NCBI GenBank assembly: GCA_018064885.1
Contig: JAGHUI010000077.1
Location: forward strand, 1-64,000
Direction: 5' to 3'
From: Candidatus Minthosoma equi
Lineage (GTDB): Bacteria > Bacteroidota > Bacteroidia > Bacteroidales > Bacteroidaceae
Length of the DNA stretch: 64,000 nt
The position numbers were made by a program, and so were the translations under genes. Position 1 is the first letter of the stretch, and every line of letters begins with the position of its first letter. Under the pieces are notes generated by a model. It ran no database searches. It was not told the DNA's origin and saw only the letters and a list, made by a program, of their open reading frames with translations. Shown in pieces: positions 1-7,291 of the stretch.

Positions 1-32
1 GCATCACAAGCTGCGCAATGAAAATGATGTAA
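1..32 (+). CDS. C-terminal end of a small protein, possibly 'smalltalk' family (partial)
   Basis: The frame entering the window reads ITSCAMKMM and stops with TAA at 30-32, four bases before the amidase start. From memory, Bacteroidales carry very short 'smalltalk' proteins (one hydrophobic helix, often ending near a TSC motif) directly upstream of an N-acetylmuramoyl-L-alanine amidase of the kind found next. Position, spacing and the TSC residues fit, but only nine residues are visible, so this is context-driven. Confidence 0.4.
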   Translation, partial: ITSCAMKMM

Positions 33-36
33 GGAC

Positions 37-436
37 ATGCGAACCATCAACGAACTCATCATTCATTGCTCTGCCACAGCCGAGGGCAAGGACTTCACTG
101 CAGCCGACATTGATCGCTGGCACCGTGTCCAAGGCTGGTCAGGCATCGGCTACCACTTCGTCATCCGCCTGGATGGCACAGTAGAGCCCGGACGCCCCAT
201 CGACAAGGCAGGCGCTCATTGCTCAGGTCACAACGCCAACTCTCTCGGCATCTGCTACATCGGCGGTATCGCCCCTGACGGCAAGACGCCGAAGGACACT
301 CGCACACCTGCCCAGCGTCTCTCCCTTCGCATCCTCCACCATCCTTCGCCACATCTACCCTGGTATTGCCCTTCACGGCCATCGCGAATTCGCAGCCAAG
401 GCATGCCCCTGCTTTGATGTGAGGAAAGAGTTGTGA
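37..436 (+). pseudogene. N-acetylmuramoyl-L-alanine amidase, frameshifted
   Basis: This is a peptidoglycan amidase of the amidase_2/T7-lysozyme-like fold, which would cut the bond between MurNAc and L-alanine. The opening frame from ATG 37 shows the family signatures: IIHCSAT with the first zinc-ligand His near residue 10, GYHFVIRLDGTV, and AHCSGHNANSLGICYIGG. After TPAQRLSLRIL the frame degenerates and ends at 417. The missing C-terminus continues in the +1 frame as RHIYPGIALHGHREF then AAKACPCFDVRKEL, ending with TGA at 434-436. That part carries the conserved His of HGHREF and the Cys of KACPCFDV, which completes the zinc site. The shift lies between about 325 and 345. Either a real indel inactivated the gene or there is a sequencing error; the protein as read would lack its last metal ligand. 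Confidence 0.8.
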
Positions 437-447
437 GAGGAAAGAGA

Positions 448-474
448 AAAGGACACCAGCGCTTGGTGTCCTTT
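448..474 (+). terminator. Rho-independent-type terminator after the amidase
   Basis: An 11-bp perfect stem (AAAGGACACCA / TGGTGTCCTTT) closes a 5-base loop GCGCT and runs into a T-rich stretch. It begins 12 bases after the frame-restored amidase stop, which supports 436 as the original gene end. Confidence 0.75.
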
Positions 475-558
475 ATTCTTTCGTTCCTCATGAAAGCATT
501 TTGCATGTAAGCTATTATGAGTAAAACGTCCCAATGTTATCAAATATTATTAGAGATA

Positions 559-774
559 TTAGTCTTCAAAGAAACTCTTATCAATAGTTTTTACTTCATA
601 CACCTCTTTTGTTCTCACTCCAAGGTTGTATTCGATCATGAACTTTGCAAAGTAAGTCAAGGGACGGTTCTCTGACTCATATATACACAAGTTCCCAAAT
701 ACCACGAAGCCTTTGGGAACTTTTTCACTCTTCAAATGGAAACGGTCAGATGTGCTTGAATGGGGTAGGCATTA
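559..774 (-). pseudogene. 3' gene remnant, about 70 codons, function unknown
   Basis: Read on the minus strand from just after the double stop of the neighbouring lipoprotein gene, the same frame stays open for about 70 codons and ends FFED-TAA at 559-561. The translation is protein-like (for example VPKGFVVFGNLCIYESEN and YFAKFMIEYNLGVRTKEVYE), but there is no start codon at its beginning; the first Met lies only about 30 codons from the end. It looks like the tail of a deleted or decayed gene. I do not recognise the family. The rest of 475-774 shows nothing else. Confidence 0.4.
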
Positions 775-1677
775 TTATTCTATGCCGAAGAGTTTCTTTC
801 CGTATTCTGTGAGCACTTGAGGGCATTTCTTGACGTTGAAGCCGAGCATTGGACAGCCGTCGGCTCCGTAGGAGATTTCGTATTTCGTGAACACAACCAT
901 TACGTTGTCGCCGTCGATGTAGAATTCTCTTGGCAGAGCTGTGATGCTGTTCAATTCGTCAAGGCCGCCGTAGTTCTCTGAACCGATGCGCTGCTTTTTA
1001 AGCTCTTTGACGGCTTGCTTCTCGTTGGCGATGATGTTGTCGATGGTTACGACTTTTTTGTTGGTGCAGTCGAAGGTGAGGTATTGGTAGTATGGGAAGA
1101 TGCATGATCCCATGCCGCAGCCGTTGTTTACGACAGAGAAGTTCTCGAACAATACGGTGTTGTGGATGGAGTCGTGGCCTTGGTATGTGATGTTGAGCGT
1201 GTAGTCGGTATCGTACATAGGGTAGAATGTGTCGTCGTCAGATTCTTCTACCTCTTCTGAGTATCTGTCTTCGTCTCGCTTGCTTACAGGAACAAGATCC
1301 AGGTCGGAGCCTTCGTCGGCAGTGCTGCTTTCTACCATGTTCTTGACGTATTTCTGGATGTCGTCGCTGTTGATGTCGAATGCTTCGCGCAGAGCTTTTT
1401 GGAGTGCTTTCAGATCGAATCCTTCGGCGGATACTGGCCAGTCAATGGAGATGGAATTTTCGTGATATACTTTTTTGTCTCCATATTGGAAAAGGCGTCT
1501 GTCGCTGAATGTTTCTGTTTTTATGAAGAATGTGCTTTGTGTCGCGTTGCTTTCTTCGCTTGTGCTGTCGATGGAGGCGCTGATGCTGTCGTTCTCTTCT
1601 GTGTTGCCGGATTGTGAAGTGCCGTTACATGCTGAGAGGGCTATTGCTGCAAGTAGGGGCAGGAGTAGTTTCTTCAT
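775..1677 (-). CDS. DUF3298/RsiV-like lipoprotein
   Basis: Predicted 300-residue surface or periplasmic lipoprotein. The start is set at 1677 because MKKLLLPLLAAIALSACNG is a clean lipoprotein signal with lipobox LSAC; the longer frame adds a non-signal extension. An acidic, Ser/Thr-rich linker follows (EENDSISASIDSTSEES). The C-terminal half has features I associate with the DUF3298/RsiV fold: a DYTLNITYQGHDSI strand region, YYQYLTFDCTNKKVVTIDNI, and FYIDGDNVMVVFTKYEISYGADG near the end. RsiV-type domains occur in anti-sigma factors and in unlinked lipoproteins; no sigma factor gene is adjacent, so a regulatory role is not supported. The gene ends in two consecutive TAA codons. Confidence 0.7.
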   Translation of the reverse strand: MKKLLLPLLAAIALSACNGTSQSGNTEENDSISASIDSTSEESNATQSTFFIKTETFSDRRLFQYGDKKVYHENSISIDWPVSAEGFDLKALQKALREAFDINSDDIQKYVKNMVESSTADEGSDLDLVPVSKRDEDRYSEEVEESDDDTFYPMYDTDYTLNITYQGHDSIHNTVLFENFSVVNNGCGMGSCIFPYYQYLTFDCTNKKVVTIDNIIANEKQAVKELKKQRIGSENYGGLDELNSITALPREFYIDGDNVMVVFTKYEISYGADGCPMLGFNVKKCPQVLTEYGKKLFGIE

Positions 1678-1786
1678 GATTATAATCGGTTTTAAGTAAG
1701 TAATTTGGTTTGAGTGATAATTTGCCACAAAGTTACAACTATTATGCAATTCTGCAAGTGTCCGAAAAGAAAAACATCTTCGTTTC

Positions 1787-1819
1787 TTTGTTTATGTGGA
1801 AAAGAAGTGGTAACTTTGC
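1787..1819 (+). promoter_or_regulatory. Bacteroidetes-type promoter for corA
   Basis: A TTTG -33 element (1787-1790) and a TAACTTTG -7 box (1812-1819, matching TAnnTTTG) are separated by 21 bp. Transcription would start near 1825, giving a leader of about 180 bases before corA. Confidence 0.75.
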
Positions 1820-1822
1820 GCC

Positions 1823-2004
1823 CGATTTGATGTTTTTGGTGTCAAATCGGTATTACAAAACTAAATAATAACAGAAAATGGACGATTATCCGGCGAACAG
1901 TACAAAGTGCCTGGGATAAGACTCACCTCTCACGCGGAGTTGAATGAGTCTTTGCCCCGATCTTTATATTGTTCTTACAAAACAAAGCAAAGGTTCAAAC
2001 AACA
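1823..2004 (+). promoter_or_regulatory. Structured 5' leader of corA
   Basis: The leader opens with a perfect 9-bp hairpin (CCGATTTGA at 1823-1831 with TCAAATCGG at 1843-1851). A 13-codon upstream reading frame, MDDYPANSTKCLG, runs 1878-1919. Beyond it, GACTCA pairs with TGAGTC around an inner CTC/GAG pairing (about 1919-1950). I do not recognise a named riboswitch class. Mg2+ transporter genes elsewhere are known to be controlled by leaders or short leader peptides, so regulation here is plausible but inferred. Confidence 0.35.
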
Positions 2005-2931
2005 ATGCGAACATTCTGGAATTTTAATGGTGGTATCAAGCATGTGGATGCTTGGGAACCAAACTGCTGGGTGCAGGTTACTTGCCCAGTTGATGAAGAT
2101 AGGGATTTCTTGGAAAAAGAACTTGGCATGCCTGACTATTTTTTGGAGGACGTTGCCGATGCTGATGAGCGTGCTCGCTATGACATGGACGAAGGATGGC
2201 TCATGATCATTATCCGTATCCCGCACTTGAAAAGCGTTAATTCTCGCAGTCCTTACACAACAATCCCTCTGGGTATTGTTATCAAGGGAGATAAGATAAT
2301 AACGATCTGCAATCAGGAATCGCGAATGATGCTTGATTTCGTCAATCATCAGATGCGCCGCGCTGAAGGTTTTACGGATGCTGCTGACCTTGTATTCCGA
2401 TTGTTCCTTAGTGCTTCGGTATGGTATCTGAAGTATTTGAAGCAGGTGAATGGCATCATTGAAAAGGCTAAGCGTGACCTCGATAAGGAGATTGACAACA
2501 AGGATCTTGTGAACCTTTCTCGCTTACAGGATTCCCTCACGTATTTCGGCACATCTATTCGTGGAAACGAATCTCTGCTCTCGAAGCTCAAGTTCCGACT
2601 CCCTGTGGATGAACTGGATGCGGAGCTTATCGAGGATGTGAATATCGAGATGAATCAGGCTCGCGAGACGACTAACATCTATATCTCCATTCTTGATTCT
2701 ACAATGGACACCTACGCGAACATTATTAATAATAATATGAATAAGGTGATGCGACTTCTCACATCGCTTAACATGATTATCATGTTCCCAACTCTCATCA
2801 CTTCTATGTTCGGAATGAACCTTGTCAATGGCATGGAAACGTGGTGGGGAGGTTTCCCTTTGGCTATACTCATGTGTGTGGTCAGCACAGGGGTGTCTTT
2901 GCTGTGGTTTAAGAGGAAGAATTGGCTTTGA
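2005..2931 (+). CDS. corA: CorA-family magnesium/cobalt transporter
   Basis: Divalent cation channel of the CorA family in the inner membrane, 308 residues. The N-terminal two thirds is the cytoplasmic domain with long helices (for example EKAKRDLDKEIDNKDLVNLSR). The C-terminus has the two membrane helices, and the family signature GMN appears as FGMNLVNGMETWW in the loop between them, followed by the second helix and a basic KRKNWL end. The start at 2005 (MRTFWNF) is preferred over the upstream ATG at 1969 because the family begins close to this point. A canonical promoter and a long leader precede it. The GMN motif makes the assignment secure; whether Mg2+, Co2+ or Ni2+ is the main ion cannot be read from sequence. 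Confidence 0.92.
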   Translation: MRTFWNFNGGIKHVDAWEPNCWVQVTCPVDEDRDFLEKELGMPDYFLEDVADADERARYDMDEGWLMIIIRIPHLKSVNSRSPYTTIPLGIVIKGDKIITICNQESRMMLDFVNHQMRRAEGFTDAADLVFRLFLSASVWYLKYLKQVNGIIEKAKRDLDKEIDNKDLVNLSRLQDSLTYFGTSIRGNESLLSKLKFRLPVDELDAELIEDVNIEMNQARETTNIYISILDSTMDTYANIINNNMNKVMRLLTSLNMIIMFPTLITSMFGMNLVNGMETWWGGFPLAILMCVVSTGVSLLWFKRKNWL

Positions 2932-3030
2932 TTGCTATTTCGGATTACCAAATTCAACGAGAAAGTGCCATTTTTAATGTTTTCCGACATAAAATACGCT
3001 CAACTTGCAATCATTTTCACTAAAATATAG

Positions 3031-3038
3031 TAAATTTG
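3031..3038 (+). promoter_or_regulatory. -7 box upstream of serC
   Basis: TAAATTTG matches TAnnTTTG and lies 82 bases before the serC start. The -33 element is weak (CTTG near 3004-3007, 23 bp away). It would transcribe the serC-serA-DUF1015 cluster. Confidence 0.55.
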
Positions 3039-3119
3039 CAATCGATTTTTGGTAAAAAGAGATCGTTTCTCACTTTTTTCAAACACAAAGAAATAAAAAG
3101 TTTAAACAACAATAATAAA

Positions 3120-4187
3120 ATGAAAAAGTACAATTTCAATGCTGGTCCTTCAATCCTCCCACGCGAGGTAATTGAACAGACAGCTGCTGCTTGTCTTGAC
3201 TTTGACAATTCAGGACTTTCACTTATGGAAATCAGCCACCGTGCTAAGAATTTCCAGCCGGTAGTTGACGAGGCTGTTGCTCTCTTCAAGGAACTTCTCA
3301 ACATTCCTGAGGGTTACTCAGTTCTTTTCCTTGGTGGTGGTGCAAGCCTTGAGTTCTGCATGGTTCCTTACAACTTCCTCGAGAAGAAGGCTGCATACCT
3401 CAACACTGGCGTATGGGCAACTAAGGCTGAGAAGGAAGCTAAGGCATTCGGTGAGGTTGTAGAAGTTGCTTCTTCTGCTGACAAGAACTTCACATACATC
3501 CCAAAGAATTTCGAAATCCCAACTGATGCGGACTATCTCCACATCACAACAAACAATACTATCTACGGTACTGAGATTCGTGAGGACATCGATTGCCCAA
3601 TCCCACTCATTGCCGATATGTCTTCTGATATCTTCTCTCGTCCTGTTGACGTTAGCAAATATACAATGATTTATGGTGGTGCTCAGAAGAACCTCGCTAT
3701 GGCTGGCCTCACATTCGTTATCGTTAAGGATGAGGCTCTTGGCAAGGTAACTCGTCACATCCCAACTATGCTTGACTACCGCACTCACGTGAAGAAGGGC
3801 TCTATGTTCAACACTCCTCCAGTAGTGCCAATCTACTCTGCTCTCATGAACCTCCGCTACATGAAGGCTCACGGCGGCGTAAAGGCTATGCAGGAGATTG
3901 CTGAGAAGCGTGCTGAGATTCTTTATGCTGAGATTGACCGCAACAAGCTCTTCGTGGGCACAGCTGAGAAGGACAGCCGTTCACTCATGAACATCACATT
4001 CGTTCTCAAGGACGAGTACAAGGAGCTTGAGAAGGAGTTCCTCGACTTCGCTACTTCTAAGGGCATGGTTGGTGTTAAGGGCCATCGTGATGTTGGTGGT
4101 TTCCGTGCATCTTGCTACAACGCTATGTCAATCGAAGGCGTTGAGGCTCTCGTTGCTTGCATGAAGGAATTCGAGGCAATGCATTAA
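3120..4187 (+). CDS. serC: Phosphoserine aminotransferase
   Basis: PLP enzyme that converts 3-phosphohydroxypyruvate and glutamate to phosphoserine, the second step of serine synthesis; the family also acts on the equivalent vitamin B6 intermediate. At 355 residues it is close to the usual family length. The start at 3120 gives [17 protein letters not shown], the standard SerC N-terminus; the longer frame upstream is not conserved-looking. The PLP-binding lysine is in [13 protein letters not shown]. Other family blocks include [28 protein letters not shown], and [16 protein letters not shown] at the phosphate-binding C-terminus. It is followed by serA after 79 bases that hold a hairpin, so the two are probably co-transcribed. 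Confidence 0.96.
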   Translation: MKKYNFNAGPSILPREVIEQTAAACLDFDNSGLSLMEISHRAKNFQPVVDEAVALFKELLNIPEGYSVLFLGGGASLEFCMVPYNFLEKKAAYLNTGVWATKAEKEAKAFGEVVEVASSADKNFTYIPKNFEIPTDADYLHITTNNTIYGTEIREDIDCPIPLIADMSSDIFSRPVDVSKYTMIYGGAQKNLAMAGLTFVIVKDEALGKVTRHIPTMLDYRTHVKKGSMFNTPPVVPIYSALMNLRYMKAHGGVKAMQEIAEKRAEILYAEIDRNKLFVGTAEKDSRSLMNITFVLKDEYKELEKEFLDFATSKGMVGVKGHRDVGGFRASCYNAMSIEGVEALVACMKEFEAMH

Positions 4188-4207
4188 TAAAAGACAATAA
4201 TAATGTG

Positions 4208-4244
4208 ATCCTAGATTTTCTAGAAGTTCTAGAATCTCTAGGAT
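4208..4244 (+). repeat. Intercistronic hairpin between serC and serA
   Basis: ATCCTAGA (4208-4215) pairs with TCTAGGAT (4237-4244). Inside, two copies of the palindrome TTCTAGAA (4218-4225 and 4227-4234) can pair with each other across one base. No T-run follows, so mRNA processing or stabilisation between serC and serA is more likely than termination. Confidence 0.6.
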
Positions 4245-4266
4245 TACTAGTTAATAATAAACAAAG

Positions 4267-5187
4267 ATGGCAAAAGTATTAATTGCAACAGAGAAGCCAT
4301 TCGCTGCTCCTGCTGTTGCTGGTATTAAAGAGATTATTGAAGGTGCAGGTTTCGAACTTGCTCTTCTTGAGAAATATACAGAAAAGGCTCAGCTTCTTGA
4401 GGCTGTTGCTGACGTTGACGCAATCATCATCCGTTCTGATAAGATTGATGCAGAGGTGATGGATGCTGCTAAGAACCTTAAGATCGTTGTACGTGCTGGT
4501 GCTGGCTATGACAATGTTGACCTTGAGGCTGCTACAGCTCACAACGTAGTTGTTATGAACACTCCAGGTCAGAATGCTAACGCAGTGGCTGAGCTTGTTC
4601 TTGGTCTTCTTGTGTTTGCTGTACGTAACTTCTACAATGGCAAGGCAGGTTCTGAGCTCATGGGCAAGAAGCTTGGTATCCTTGCATTCGGTAATGTTGG
4701 CCGCAATGTGGCTCGCATTGCTAAGGGATTCGGCATGGAGGTTTGCGCTTACGATGCTTACTGCCCAGCAGAGGCTATCGAGGCTGCAGGTGTTCAGGCT
4801 TGTGCTTCACAGGCAGAACTCTTCCAGGTTGCTGACATCGTTTCTCTCCACATCCCTGCAACTGCTGAGACAAAGCAGTCAATCAACAAGGCTCTCTGCT
4901 CTACAATGAAGAAGGGTGCTATCCTCATCAACACTGCCCGCAAGGAGGTTATCGACGAGGCTGGTCTCATAGAGCTTATGGCAGAGCGCACTGATCTCAA
5001 GTACATCACAGACATCAAGCCAGATGCTGATGCTGAGTTCGCTAAGTTTGATGGCCGCTACTTCTCAACTCCAAAGAAGATGGGTGCTCAGACAGCTGAG
5101 GCTAACACAAATGCAGGTCTTGCTGCTGCTAACCAGATTGTTGGCTACATCAAGGACGGTATCACAAAGTTCCAGGTAAACAAGTAA
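4267..5187 (+). CDS. serA: D-3-phosphoglycerate dehydrogenase (short form, His-to-Lys active site)
   Basis: NAD-dependent oxidation of 3-phosphoglycerate to 3-phosphohydroxypyruvate, the first step of serine synthesis, supplying SerC just upstream. The protein has 306 residues and ends after the two-domain D-2-hydroxyacid dehydrogenase core, with no C-terminal ACT domain. Visible motifs: AGAGYDNVD, GILAFGNVGRNVA for the nucleotide site, and INTARKEVIDE with catalytic Arg225. Where most family members have TPH(I/L)G, this one has TPKKMGAQT around residues 268-276, so the catalytic His is replaced by Lys. From memory, the Entamoeba-type (type III) phosphoglycerate dehydrogenases share this substitution. 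Operon context with serC supports the assignment despite the altered residue. Confidence 0.9.
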   Translation: MAKVLIATEKPFAAPAVAGIKEIIEGAGFELALLEKYTEKAQLLEAVADVDAIIIRSDKIDAEVMDAAKNLKIVVRAGAGYDNVDLEAATAHNVVVMNTPGQNANAVAELVLGLLVFAVRNFYNGKAGSELMGKKLGILAFGNVGRNVARIAKGFGMEVCAYDAYCPAEAIEAAGVQACASQAELFQVADIVSLHIPATAETKQSINKALCSTMKKGAILINTARKEVIDEAGLIELMAERTDLKYITDIKPDADAEFAKFDGRYFSTPKKMGAQTAEANTNAGLAAANQIVGYIKDGITKFQVNK

Positions 5188-5200
5188 TTATCAATAATGT

Positions 5201-5295
5201 AGAACTAAGAATTGGCAATTAGGAATTGTCGCATATAATGCAATTTTATTTATGCATGTTGTTCCTAATTCCTGATTCTTAGTTCTTGTTTTTTT
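5201..5295 (+). terminator. Long hairpin followed by T-run between serA and the DUF1015 gene
   Basis: AGAACTAAGAAT (5201-5212) pairs with ATTCTTAGTTCT (5275-5286), and inside it AATTAGGAA (5217-5225) pairs with TTCCTAATT (5262-5270); the loop holds a further ATGCA/TGCAT pair. The right arm runs into a T stretch ending five bases before the DUF1015 start codon. It looks like a terminator or an inserted palindromic repeat. Confidence 0.6.
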
Positions 5296-5299
5296 GGTT

Positions 5300-6568
5300 A
5301 TGGCAATCGTAAAACCTTTTAAGGGCATTCGCCCACCTAAAGCTCTCGTTGAAGAAGTAGAAAGTCGTCCTTATGACGTTCTTGATTCTGAAGAAGCTCG
5401 TGCAGAAGCTGGCGACAACGAGAAGTCACTTTACCATATTATCAAGCCTGAGATCAATTTTGAGCCAGGTACATCAGAGTACGATCCTAAGGTTTATGAC
5501 GAGGCTGCTCGCCAGTTCCAGAAGTTCCAGGATAACGGATGGCTTGTTCAGGATGATAAGGAGCAATACTATATCTATGCACAGACATCACATCTTCCTG
5601 CAAATGGAGGAAAGGAAAAGACTCAGTATGGTCTTGTGATCGGAGCATATTCTGGTGATTATGAAACAGGTGTGATTAAGAAGCATGAACTTACTCGCCG
5701 TGATAAGGAGGAAGATCGCATGAAGCATGTTCGTGTGAACAATGCTAATATTGAGCCAGTATTCTTTGCTTATCCAGATAACGCAACTTTGGATGCTCTC
5801 ATAATGAAGTATGCTGTTACTGAGCCAGAGTATGACTTCGTTGCTCCTATCGATGGATTTGGCCACAAACTTTGGGTTGTAAGTGATGACAATGACATAA
5901 AGACTATCACAGAGGAGTTTGCTAAGATGCCAGCTCTCTATATTGCTGATGGTCACCACCGTTCTGCTGCTGCTGCTCTTGTCGGCACAGAGAAGAAGAA
6001 TGCAAACCCTAACCATAAGGGTGACGAGGAATACAACTACTTCATGGCTGTTGCTTTCCAGGCAAGCCAGCTCACTGTGCTTGACTATAACCGTGTGGTT
6101 AAGGATCTTAACGGAAACTCTTCAGAACAGTTCCTTGAGAAACTTTCAAAGAACTTTACAGTTGAGAAGAGGGGTGCAGAGGAGTACCGTCCTGCAAAGC
6201 CACACGAGTTCTCTCTCTACCTTGATGGAGAGTGGTATTCTCTGAACGCAAAGCCAGGCACATTCGACGAAAATGATCCAATCGGCGTGCTTGATGTTGA
6301 TATCTCTTCACGTCTCATCCTTCAAGACATTCTTGAACTTGGAGATCTCCGCTCTTCACAGCGCATTGACTTCGTAGGCGGTCTTCGTGGTCTTGGCGAA
6401 TTGAAACGTCGTGTTGACTCTGGTGAGATGCGTGCTGCTCTTGCGCTTTATCCTGTAAGCATGAAGCAGATCATGGACATTGCTGATTCTGGCAACATCA
6501 TGCCTCCAAAGGCTACATGGTTTGAGCCAAAGCTCCGCTCTGGATTGATTATTCATAAGCTCTGCTAA
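5300..6568 (+). CDS. DUF1015 family protein (DGHHR motif) in the serine operon
   Basis: A 422-residue cytoplasmic protein of the DUF1015 family. The start at 5300 gives MAIVKPFKGIRPPKAL, the usual N-terminus with a PFKGIRP block. The hallmark DGHHRSAAA lies at residues 217-225, preceded by MPALYIA. The end RSGLIIHKL resembles other family members as I remember them. Biochemical function is not established to my knowledge. The DGHHR motif resembles the active-site motif of ParB/SerK/SbnI-like free-serine kinases, and the gene lies directly after serC-serA, so a role in phosphoserine or serine metabolism is a reasonable inference, not a demonstrated one. The start follows a T-run with no visible ribosome binding site. 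Confidence 0.85.
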   Translation: MAIVKPFKGIRPPKALVEEVESRPYDVLDSEEARAEAGDNEKSLYHIIKPEINFEPGTSEYDPKVYDEAARQFQKFQDNGWLVQDDKEQYYIYAQTSHLPANGGKEKTQYGLVIGAYSGDYETGVIKKHELTRRDKEEDRMKHVRVNNANIEPVFFAYPDNATLDALIMKYAVTEPEYDFVAPIDGFGHKLWVVSDDNDIKTITEEFAKMPALYIADGHHRSAAAALVGTEKKNANPNHKGDEEYNYFMAVAFQASQLTVLDYNRVVKDLNGNSSEQFLEKLSKNFTVEKRGAEEYRPAKPHEFSLYLDGEWYSLNAKPGTFDENDPIGVLDVDISSRLILQDILELGDLRSSQRIDFVGGLRGLGELKRRVDSGEMRAALALYPVSMKQIMDIADSGNIMPPKATWFEPKLRSGLIIHKLC

Positions 6569-6585
6569 ATAAGGCAATCCTCAGA

Positions 6586-7176
6586 ATGGATAGCTATAAG
6601 ACAATAAAGGCATTAAGCGAGGGTACTTATTCTGAAAAAAGGAGTAAGTTCCTCGCTTTTGCTATTCCTGTAACATCTGTTGATGAAATAAAGGAATACG
6701 TTGCGGAGTATCAGAAGAAGTACTATGATGCTCGTCATTGCTGCTATGCCTATATGCTGGGGCCAGAGAGGCTTGAGTTTAGGGCAAACGACAATGGCGA
6801 ACCGTCAGGGACAGCAGGAAAGCCTATTCTTGGCCAGATAAACTCAAATGAGCTGACAAACATACTGATTATTGTTGTCCGCTATTTTGGAGGTGTCAAA
6901 CTGGGCACTTCCGGTTTGATTGTTGCATATAAAGCAGCTGCCGCAGAAGCAATTGCTGCTGCAGAAATTATAGAGAAAACTGTTGATGAAGAGGTGACAT
7001 TCATGTTTGAGTATCCTTTCATGAATGATGTGATGAGGATTGTTAAAGAGGAAAATCCAGAGATGGTTTCACAGGGGTATGATATGGATTGCTCTATGAC
7101 GCTGAGGATAAGAAAAGACTCAATGCCTAAGTTGAAAACAAGGCTTGAAAAGGTGGAAACATTGAGAATTGTGTGA
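6586..7176 (+). CDS. yigZ: YigZ/IMPACT family protein
   Basis: A 196-residue protein of the UPF0029/IMPACT family, cytoplasmic, linked elsewhere to translation-related regulation but without a settled bacterial function. The N-terminal domain shows the signature regions RSKFLAFAIPV, YDARHCCYAYM, NDNGEPSGTAGKPIL and IIVVRYFGGVKLGTSGLI. The C-terminal ferredoxin-like domain (about residues 135-196) ends TRLEKVETLRIV. It starts 17 bases after the DUF1015 gene, so the two are probably in one transcript, and a weak stem-loop with a T-run follows. Confidence 0.9.
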   Translation: MDSYKTIKALSEGTYSEKRSKFLAFAIPVTSVDEIKEYVAEYQKKYYDARHCCYAYMLGPERLEFRANDNGEPSGTAGKPILGQINSNELTNILIIVVRYFGGVKLGTSGLIVAYKAAAAEAIAAAEIIEKTVDEEVTFMFEYPFMNDVMRIVKEENPEMVSQGYDMDCSMTLRIRKDSMPKLKTRLEKVETLRIV

Positions 7177-7208
7177 AATTCTTGTAAATTTTACAAAGAA
7201 ATGATAAT

Positions 7209-7225
7209 AAACCTTAAGGTTTTTT
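7209..7225 (+). terminator. Short terminator-like hairpin after yigZ
   Basis: AAACC-TTAA-GGTTT followed by further T residues. The stem is only five pairs, so the call is weak; its position after the last gene of a co-directional cluster and just before a new promoter supports it. Confidence 0.35.
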
Positions 7226-7246
7226 CATATTTTCATAAAAAGTCAA

Positions 7247-7254
7247 TATCTTTG
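7247..7254 (+). promoter_or_regulatory. -7 box upstream of the MORN-repeat gene
   Basis: TATCTTTG matches TAnnTTTG exactly and lies 37 bases before the start codon. The -33 region is a T-run without a clear TTTG. Confidence 0.55.
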
Positions 7255-7291
7255 TAAAACCGATATTTTTACTTATAGCACATTTTGTATT

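Noticed and set aside
1907..2206. 99-codon plus-strand ORF overlapping the corA start
   Set aside because: It overlaps corA in another frame with low-quality sequence; corA has a promoter, family start and GMN motif.
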